DNA of 64,000 nt from Manis javanica (taxonomy: Eukaryota > Chordata > Mammalia > Pholidota > Manidae). A model generated the notes under the pieces. The model had not been told where the DNA came from and did not search any database. It worked only from the letters and a program-made list of their open reading frames with translations. The DNA lies in contig NC_133170.1 of the NCBI RefSeq assembly GCF_040802235.1, positions 2,061,001 to 2,125,000 of the forward strand. The letters are read 5' to 3'. This document shows positions 56,041-64,000 of the stretch, piece after piece. The stretch's first letter is position 1, and every line of letters starts with the position of its first letter. The position numbers and the translations under genes are program-made.

Positions 56041-57059
56041 TATGGGATATATTCAGTGCCTAGGATGGGATGGAACTGATCACGTGTCAGTCTGCAAGTT
56101 CAGACGGCACGGTTTGATCGGCTTAAATACTACATGAAGGATGGGAAGTGTTTCAGATGGTCGTGTTTTATAAATTTATACAACAAAGCATGTAAGATCA
56201 AAGCAACCAAATTTTCACAGATATATATAGCACAGAAACAGGACTGTACTATGTAGGACCCTGGTGTAAATGAAAACAGATAGGATCTTGGAGCTAGGTC
56301 GGTTTTATTTTACATTATGACCTTAGTTCCTAAAAAGTTTTATGGACTTTTTAATATCTTTAAGAATTAGTGTTCACAAATGTAAAAATGGACAGAATAC
56401 CATGGGCACAGTACTTAACAATTCATTATTTTTGGTTGTACTTTAAAAATAGGGTAGTAGAAAAGCTTAATTCACAGTGATAGTCTAAGGATTGGATGAC
56501 ATAATTAACGAAAATATTTACTATGTAAAAGTTATTCAGATGTTGGCATCTTCTCACCTGGAAATTTCTCTCTGGTTGTGTGACTTGCCTTTTCCACGGG
56601 AAGGCTGTTGATGTAGGCTTGACACATGAGGTATGCAATTAATGTTATCAGATAATTCTATTTTGAAGGAAAAACAAGCTTTACATGTAGGGCGGATAAT
56701 CGTTGATAAGCGATTTAAACAGCAATAGATTTCATACTACTTAAATTCTAATAGTATTAATCTGAGTTAATGAACCAAAAAATTGTGAAAACTTTTTATC
56801 TATTAGTTAAAATTAGTTTTCCAAAAACTGAATGTTTGGAGGGATGTGTTAAAGGAAGGAGTTAGTGATTCACTAGAGGACAGTTGGAAGAGGCTAGAAT
56901 GCCTTCAAGTCCAAGAACTAAGAAAAAGACAAAATTAAATTTTGTCTGTCCTGGATTTTGCTTAAGCCAATTTTTGTTAGAACAAAAGTATCTCATAAAA
57001 AAACCAAAACAAAAAACTCCATAATCAGTAGGCCTGTCTAAAAAATAGAACTCTTAAAA

Positions 57060-57660
57060 AATTCTTTTCCTTTTAATTGTTGTAAAATATACATAACTAG
57101 GGTTTACCATTTTAGCCACTTTTAAGAATACAGCTCACGAGCATTAAGTATGTTCACATTATTGTACAAACATCACCGTCATCCATCTCCAGAACTTCGT
57201 CTTCCCAAAATGAACCTGTGTCCCCATTAAACCCTGACTCCCCTTCTCCCCTCCCCGCAGCCAGCAGTGGCCACCATTCCGCTTCTCATGTCTATGAATC
57301 TGAGACTCGGGGGACCTCATGGAAATGGGGTCACACAGTGTTCGCCCTTGTGATTGGCTTACTCCATTGAGCTTTAGGTCGTCAGGATTCACCCATGTTG
57401 TACATGTGTTGGCATTTCCTTCCTTTTCAAGCCTGAGCAATGCTCTGCTGGATGTAGGTACCACATTTTGTTTATTCATCTGCCAACGGACACCCTTTGT
57501 TTCCATATAGTGTCTCTTGTGAATAATGCTGCTATGACATGGCTGTAAACATATCTCTTCAAGTGCCTGTTTTCAGTTCTTTTGGGTATATTCCCAGAAG
57601 TGGAATTGCTGGGTTACATGGTGATTCTGTGTTTAGTTTTTTGAGGCAGTGCTGCACTGT
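57060..57660 (-). mobile_element. L1 fragment, antisense
   Basis: The plus strand reads as the complement of an L1 ORF2/3' region: gtttaccattttagccactt, gtaggtaccacattttgttt, gtgaataatgctgctatgac, ttttgggtatattcccagaa and gtggaattgctgggttacat. No intact frame. Confidence 0.8.
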
Positions 57661-57699
57661 TTTTTAAAAGTTCTACAAGTTTATCTAGGATGCTTTTTT

Positions 57700-58060
57700 G
57701 AAGAAGGAATTATATGAAAGATTTGAACATCCAATGAAATTTTCATTTTAGGTATTGCATTTCCCAGCTTTAGAGGTTTCATTTGGTTCTTTCTTAGGTC
57801 TTCAATTTCTTACTGTAATCATCTTTTCCTATAATCTCTGAGCCTGTTTTTAATAGGTATATAAAAATATTTGCTAATGCCTTGCTATTAGTTCTCAATC
57901 TGTTTCTATTGACTGACTTAGTTGGGTTATGGGTCATACTTTCCTGCTTCTTTGCCTGTCTAGTAATTTTTTTAAGTCAAATATTTTGTTAGTGTTTGTA
58001 TTTTATTGTCTTAAAGAGCGTTGCACTTTGCTTTAGCAGGTAGGAAGTAATTTGCAGATC
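57700..58060 (-). mobile_element. Probable L1-derived fragment, antisense
   Basis: Contains tcatttggttctttcttagg, gtcttcaatttcttactgta and gggtcatactttcctgcttc, phrases I associate with antisense old L1. Assigned from memory. Confidence 0.5.
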
Positions 58061-58334
58061 CATTTGAGGTCTAAGGTAGGCTTTACTCTAGATGTATAGA
58101 GTTATATATAGCTGTACAGTTGTAGCGTGACCCTCTGTGGTTCCTACTGAGTGTCCTTGCTTTTTAATTATGTCTGTCCTCCCTGGCTGCTCCCCTGCCT
58201 TGTGTGATCTCTGACAGGTTGCAAATGTCTGGTATTTCGTTGTCCAGCCTCGTGGAGTGTGGCCCCCAGTGATCCTTAACTGCTGGTATTCATGCCCTTA
58301 CGTACTTTCCAGCTACACTGAACCAGGGCCAGGC

Positions 58335-58620
58335 TGTCTTACTCAGAATATGGCAGAAGTGACAGTGCGTGGCTTCTGAGCTAGGTCACAAGAGGCAGTT
58401 CATATCACTCACTGACAGAAGCAAGCCTCTGCCTTGAAAACAATCAGGAAGCCCTGTGGAGAGAGACTGAGGCTCCCCACCTCACCACTGATGAGAGGGG
58501 GCCACCCTGAAAGTGGGTCCTCGAGCTTCGGCTGATGGTCAACTACAGCTTCACGGTGGAACTCAAGCCAGAACTGTCCCACTGCAGAAATCCTGGCCCA
58601 CAGAAACTCTGGGATAGGGC
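58335..58620 (+). mobile_element. LTR-like repeat, first copy of a pair
   Basis: Shares atatggcagaagtgacagtg, gcttctgagctaggtcac, gagagactgagg, gggtcctcgagcttc-type words and cctggcccacagaaactctg with 60440-60790. Probably a MaLR/ERVL-class LTR; family not certain. Confidence 0.5.
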
Positions 58621-58995
58621 GCCAGTCTTCTCAGGCTGCTGCACACCAGGTGACTCTGGCAACAGAAATTAATTCACTCATCACTGTGGAGACTGGATCC
58701 CGCTTCAAGGAGCCAGCAGGTGTGGTGTGTGGTGAGGACTCGGCTCGGGTAGCGCACAGCTGCCTCCATGCTGTGAGCCCACATATGCAGCATGTGGAGG
58801 CTGAGGAGGCTCTCTGGTGTCTCCTCTTATGAGGGCACTAATCCTGTCACATCAGGGCCCCACCCCATGACCTCATTTAATTCTAATTACGTCCCTATGA
58901 GGCCCCGTCTCCAAATACAGCCACACTGGCTTAGTGCTTTGATGTACGCATTGGCGGGGAGGGGTAGTAACTACAGAGTTCAGTCCATAACAATT
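58621..58995 (-). mobile_element. MLT1-like LTR, antisense
   Basis: The plus strand reads as the complement of an MLT1 LTR: caggctgctgcac, caacagaaattaattcactc, gtgtctcctcttatgagggc, ccccatgacctcatttaatt, ccccgtctccaaatacagcc and agagttcagtccataacaat. Confidence 0.6.
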
Positions 58996-60400
58996 GGTGA
59001 GTGAATGATTACTATTGCTTTGTGTTTCTAAGACTTGGATGATTTATTGGGTTACATTTGATAAGTAATAGTTTGGACCCAGAAATGGGTTGCTGCTCTA
59101 ATGGAAGTTTAACACCTGTGGGAATGATATCTTTGGAACTTGCTGGCCAGCATAAATTTGAAGGCATCTAAGGCAGCTGTCTGGAGAGTTCAAAGGAAAG
59201 TAAAGGAAATGTTCTTAGAACCTGAAAGAAAAGGGTCCTTGTTGTGGCAGCAGAAAGTTGAGCGACACTGTTGCTAAAATGAAAAGTAGAAAATGCATCT
59301 GAAGAAGAGGTGCTCTGACCAAAGATTTGCAGGCAGTGCTGGAAGTGCCACCTGGCTTCTTTTTACTGCTTACAGTACAATTCTAAGGGAGAAACTTCCA
59401 GACATAAAGAAGCCTAGACTTTCTGGGTTCAAAGCTAATTTTTTAAAAGATTCCCAGTTTGTCCAGATTGCACATGATGTTTAAATGAAGAAGTGGCTTC
59501 TAGACAAAGAAAAAATCATGGCAAGGTCAGCACAAAATGTTCTAACAAATCTACAGTGTGACTAAAAAATCCTTCTGTTAAAATTTTAGAAAGATTAATA
59601 GCAGTGTCTCCGAGAATGGTTCAGACAGACAAAAGGCCCTCTGGAGGCTTGAAGAGCATGGATTTCCCCCAGCCCCTCAGTAGAAGCCCTAAGTAGAAAA
59701 GGTCTTAAGAAAATTTGAGTGTATCTTTGTCTCATAGAGTGAGCCCACGAAGACCCACACAGTTTCTGAAAGGATCAAATACAGTACAAAATAAAAAGAC
59801 TTTTGGACCTTAGAACTTTTAAAGGTAGGAATTAGCTGAGCGTGGTGCTCTGCTGTAAACAGGGCTATGTTTTATGGAAAAGGAGGTTTTACGCAACTAG
59901 TTCTTAGTTTTTGCTTAGAACAGAGACCCAGAGGCAGACGCTGGAGACAGCAGTTATTCCCAGTTACTGGTAGGACTGAAAATTCATACAAAAGAATAAC
60001 CAGTATATACTGGCTGGATTCAAAATTGCTGTGTTTCAGTAACTTCTAGGTATTTCAATTTTTCCTCAGTTTGAACAGAGTCTGCAGTGCTTGTCTAGTG
60101 TTTATTTCAGCATCATAAGGTGTGTGAGAAGCAGATCTGTCTTCATGCCACAGTCCTTAATAGCCTTCATATTGAGAGAAATGATGTTTGAGGATTCTAA
60201 TTTGAGATGTGCTCAGGGAGCCTTGTCTACATCTGGACCTGATTTAGAAGACAAAAATGCTAGGATTTGACCTGATGTTTTAATGGGATGATTCTTTGGG
60301 GCCTTGGGAGGGAATGAATACATTTTGAATGGGGTGGAACGCTAAGTATTAGAGCAGAAGGTGGATGGTGGTTCTCAACATCCAGAGAGATTCTCCATGA
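58996..60400. other. Intronic sequence, possibly MaLR internal remnant
   Basis: Lies between LTR-like copies; phrases such as gtttggacccagaaatgggt and cttctagacaaagaaaaaat resemble MaLR internal sequence. No coding frame is supported. Confidence 0.35.
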
Positions 60401-60800
60401 TCATCTTCTCCTGGCATTCAGAGTGGCCTCTGTGACCAATAGAATATGGCAGAAGGGACGGTGTGTGACTTCTAACGCTAGGTCATAAAGCATATTGCAC
60501 TTTTTGCCCATGTTCCTTGAAATGTTACTCTGGTAAGCCAGCTGTCCCACTGGGAGGATATCAGGCAGCCCTTTGGAGAGGAACTGAGGTCGCAGCCAAC
60601 AGTCTGCACCAGCTTGCCGGCCATGTGAGGCCCCTCGGAAATGGATCCTCCAGCTCCTGTCAGGACTTTGACAACTTGGAACAACTGTAGCCCCAGCGAC
60701 ACCTAACTGCATCCCCATGAGAGGGTCTGAGCTAGAAGCACCAACTCAAGGTTCACTTGCCTTCCTGGCCCACTGACTGTGAGAAATGAGTATTGTAAGA
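60401..60800 (+). mobile_element. LTR-like repeat, second copy of a pair
   Basis: Contains gtggcctctgtgaccaatag, aatatggcagaagggacgg, atggatcctccagctcctgt, aactgtagccccagcgacac and tccccatgagagggtctgag. Same family and strand as 58335-58620. Confidence 0.5.
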
Positions 60801-61914
60801 CATCTAGGTTTGGGGTGACTAGTTACACAACATTAGATCAATAATAATACATCGCAGTTAATGCTTGGCATGTGCAGATAACTAATTGGCCACAAACTCA
60901 AGGATCGCCAATGCCAATTTCTGGAACTCTCTCTGCATAGCTTCCTCCTGCAAGGTATTGTGCCCAGCAGCCTTCCTGACCGCCACCCCCACACTCCTAA
61001 CGCAGCGAGGTCACTGCTCTCCCTGTGTTTCTCCTCCCGGGCGGGTCTGGAATGCAGCTCTCCACGGGGAACCGCCATGTTTCAGGAATCACGTCGTGCC
61101 TTCTCCTTTCCCTCTGGGTCCTCACGTCTGTGCTGCCTCGTTGCCAGTTTCTAAACAGGTGTTTCTTATGTTTTGTCTAGTTTTCTACTTGTTTACAGTG
61201 GGAGGTCAAGTCTGGTGCCAATTATTCCAGCATGATTAGAAGTCTCTAAAATAGATTTTAAAATTTAGCATAGTTGATTTTCTTTTTAAATACTTCAGTT
61301 ATTCCAAGTAACTAAGATAATGTTATGTCTTATAAGTTAAATTTATAAATTTGGTGACCTTTACATTTTCCTATACAGTCCCATATTATTTACTAAATTA
61401 TGAGATTTCAGTGTAAGAAGACAAATTTAAATCTATTAGACATTTTTAATTAGAATTACCAAGTCTCATTCTCTTAAATATTCCAAGTACTTAAGATACA
61501 TTCATTAACACAAATACTAAAATCATGGATTTGATTCTCTTAAATATTTCTGTTCTAAATTCTAAATATCAGGCATGAAAAATGCTGATGCACTAAGGCT
61601 AATCAACAACAAACTGATAAAATTGCAAATAGTTTGGAGGTTCCTTCTTGATGGATGAACTTGCTTAATGGCCAGTGAGTGACATGCCCAGATCGTCAGG
61701 AGTAAATCTGACACATTGAATCCTAGTTATCAAACACATGAACTGTAAGGTTTGGTGTCTTGGCCTTCGTTATGTAGTACACTTTGCACCTTCTACACCG
61801 GCTGCTACAATACTTGATTGAACCTTTTATTTCTCATAAGATATTTTAGTGATTTTTGTCTAGTTTCACAGATTTGATATACTTGAAGGACTACTCTAGT
61901 TTTTCACATTATTC

Positions 61915-62230
61915 CTAATTAGCTTTAAACTTTTTGGTTCTTGGACACCTGAAAGGGTATAGCTCTAGTAAATTATGTGTGGACCCCCAAACAGCTTTTG
62001 TTTATGTGATTATTATCTATTAATAAATTTTAAAATATAAAGTCATTTAAAATGATAAATCTATTGCTATTCACATGCCAATATTTTAAGTGAAAGCCCA
62101 CTTTTTCAACTAAAAACTAGTGAAAGGAATAACATTGTTTTACAGTTCTGCAAATATTTCTGGTATCTGACATCATAGAAGAAAGCTGGATCCTCATATC
62201 TGCCCCTGCCTTCAATTGTTGACATTTCCT
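61915..62230 (+). repeat. Old interspersed repeat, family shared with 39855-40200
   Basis: Contains aaactttttggttcttggac, cccaaacagcttttgtttat, ttttacagttctgcaaat and atagaagaaagctggatcc, in the same order as the other copy. Confidence 0.5.
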
Positions 62231-64000
62231 GTTTTGATTGAAGCAGGTGAACAGAATTGAGCCTTGCATGCTTATGGAGTTAGAAAAAGGAGAACATTAT
62301 AGACCCCCTAAAACGGTAGGATCCCATACATCTTACAGATACTAAAATATTTGACATTTCGATCTTACTGCTCTTGTCGTCTGCCGTACTTCTGTCCATT
62401 CCTCAAGCCCCAGCGACAGGACGGACGTCCTGACAGTCTTTTCTAAGACCGAAGTCTCCCGAAGCAGGAATCCTTTGTTTTATTGACCTTCATAGCCTCA
62501 GTCTTGCACATGTGCTGAATCATTTTATTTAAACTCTCTAATGAAGCCTATCGGACAGTAGCTGAAATATTTTGAGGTCATGATTTTTTTACATTTTAAG
62601 TGTGGGCTTTTTATTTCATTTTCTTTGAAACAACCGACAGAAACAGCTGCCTTGGAACAAGGGGCTTATAATCAAATCCATCTGGTCAAGATACCTGAAA
62701 GTATAAAGAACAAGTTGTGATTTAGTACACAGAAATAACTTACGATTCTCTTCTTCCTTCTACTTCAGTCCTTGAGTAAAAGTATCATTTGTAGAATAGT
62801 ACATTAATCACTGCTGTGGTAGAAAACATGGAGAATTCTAGGATGCTGTATGATAGTACAGAAAATGATGACCATCGTAGTAAGAATATTTGGAAAATAA
62901 TGGACAGCACTTAAATATTCTTCAGGAACATGGTTGGTTGTTTACACTTTAAAAATTCTCAAACATGTAAGTAAAAATACAAATATATTTTTCCTTGTAA
63001 AAATGAAAACATTGAAAATATACAGCATTGCATTGTAGATTTTTAACTTTCACTTGATACACATTACATATATTTTTGAAACTTGCCTTCATGCTTTTAG
63101 AGATTATTTATATAGAGATATAACGAACGTGTAGATCTTCCCCATTCTTTTAAACAAACACATGATACTCTATAAAGCGTGGATGTAAGTTACCAGCTCT
63201 TGTTCAGCTGTTTCATACATTCATAAGTAGGTAGTCACATCTCACACCTTCTACTTCCTGAGTCATGTTTATGATTAATGTTCATTTTTCTTAGAATGCT
63301 GTTCAGAGGCCCTTGAGGCTGCTGATGACGATTACAACAGTTGAACAAACCTAAACTCTTCTGCAGGAAACCCACATTTGCTTTTTGTGATCTGAGGGGA
63401 GAGGGCAGTGCTCTGAAGTATCATGAATGGAAACGCAGTGCACTCGGGTGCTGGCATTTTGTGCTGTCTGTGCGGTCGAGCAGATAGGCCCACATACTGG
63501 GAGGCTCCCGTGGTAGTTACTGGGCTTGTTCCTGCTCCCCACCACCTGTCTCACTCCAGCTCTCTCGTCTGTAGATGTTTTAAGCACTTAGCACAACAAA
63601 GCACTATTTTATTACTGGTTTGCTGGCCTGGAACTCCTGGTCTGCAGAGGTGGACGGAGAAGTTATGTGTAAGACGTGGTGTTGTGTCATGATACAGATA
63701 CTGACAACCTGTGAGACACGCAAGATGAAGTAACAACTCCTTGTGTTCATTTAGTCATTCAACTAATGCTTGCTTGAGCATTTATGTGTTAGAATATAAT
63801 GGTCGACCAAACAAACGTGGTCCCTGCTGTGGGAGCGTTCAGTCTTGGGGACGTGGAAGGAACTTGAGCGAGAACTGCTCTGTTGGATCACGAAGAATGA
63901 ATAGAAATACAGCAATAAAATGGGAGGAACGTGTATTTTAGACTGGGCGGAGCGGGGACTCACGTGCCGGAGTACCAGGCTGTGGAAGGCTGTCATCCAT
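62231..64000 (+). other. Presumed PUS7L intron 2 sequence, no exon seen
   Basis: I looked for segments encoding the next expected part of PUS7L and found none. Short open frames near 63.4-63.9 kb have no recognisable domain. Confidence 0.4.

Noticed and set aside
55431-64000. Further PUS7L coding exons
   Set aside because: I searched by eye for the expected continuation and found no splice-bounded match; they probably lie beyond the window.

Overview
This is a gene-bearing stretch of a placental mammal nuclear genome. It has spliced genes with GT-AG introns, CpG-island promoters, and old mammalian repeats (L1, L2, MIR, MLT1-type LTRs, MER5A-like). No young lineage-specific SINE such as Alu, B1/B2 or carnivore SINEC was recognised, so the species is left open. 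The gene order is TWF1 (+), IRAK4 (-), PUS7L (+), the same neighbours known from human 12q12.

Region by region: 1-3800 is intergenic with an MLT1 LTR and an L1 3' end. 3820-4745 is the TWF1 CpG-island promoter. 4391-13619 is the complete nine-exon coding sequence of twinfilin-1 (350 aa), with a 3' UTR to about 15510. 15510-25450 is intergenic, dominated by a decayed L1 (18935-21330) and carrying a small CpG-rich patch near 24.2-24.7 kb. 25469-37715 on the minus strand is the complete eleven-exon coding sequence of IRAK4 (459 aa, death domain plus kinase). 42640-43790 is a CpG island that looks like a shared bidirectional promoter for IRAK4 (-) and PUS7L (+). PUS7L's first coding exon is 54498-55430; no further PUS7L coding exon was recognised before the window ends.

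The main accessory feature is an 8656-bp class I (gamma-type) endogenous retrovirus at 44271-52926. It lies on the minus strand, inside what should be PUS7L intron 1 and about 1.2 kb upstream of the IRAK4 first-exon donor. It keeps both LTRs, a likely 5-bp target duplication, a tRNA-Phe-type primer binding site, a leader with four 61-bp tandem repeats, a splice donor, gag, pro, pol, env and a polypurine tract. The Phe primer site and Env features point to the ERV-F/Fc group. Gag is broken by several frameshifts. The zinc-knuckle/pro/pol frame is one continuous frame interrupted by a few stops. Env is open over 561 codons except for one stop. A further 93-codon ORF lies between env and the 3' LTR. 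I did not find an obviously new biological system; the provirus, its unusual extra ORF and its position in an innate-immunity gene promoter region are the most interesting items.
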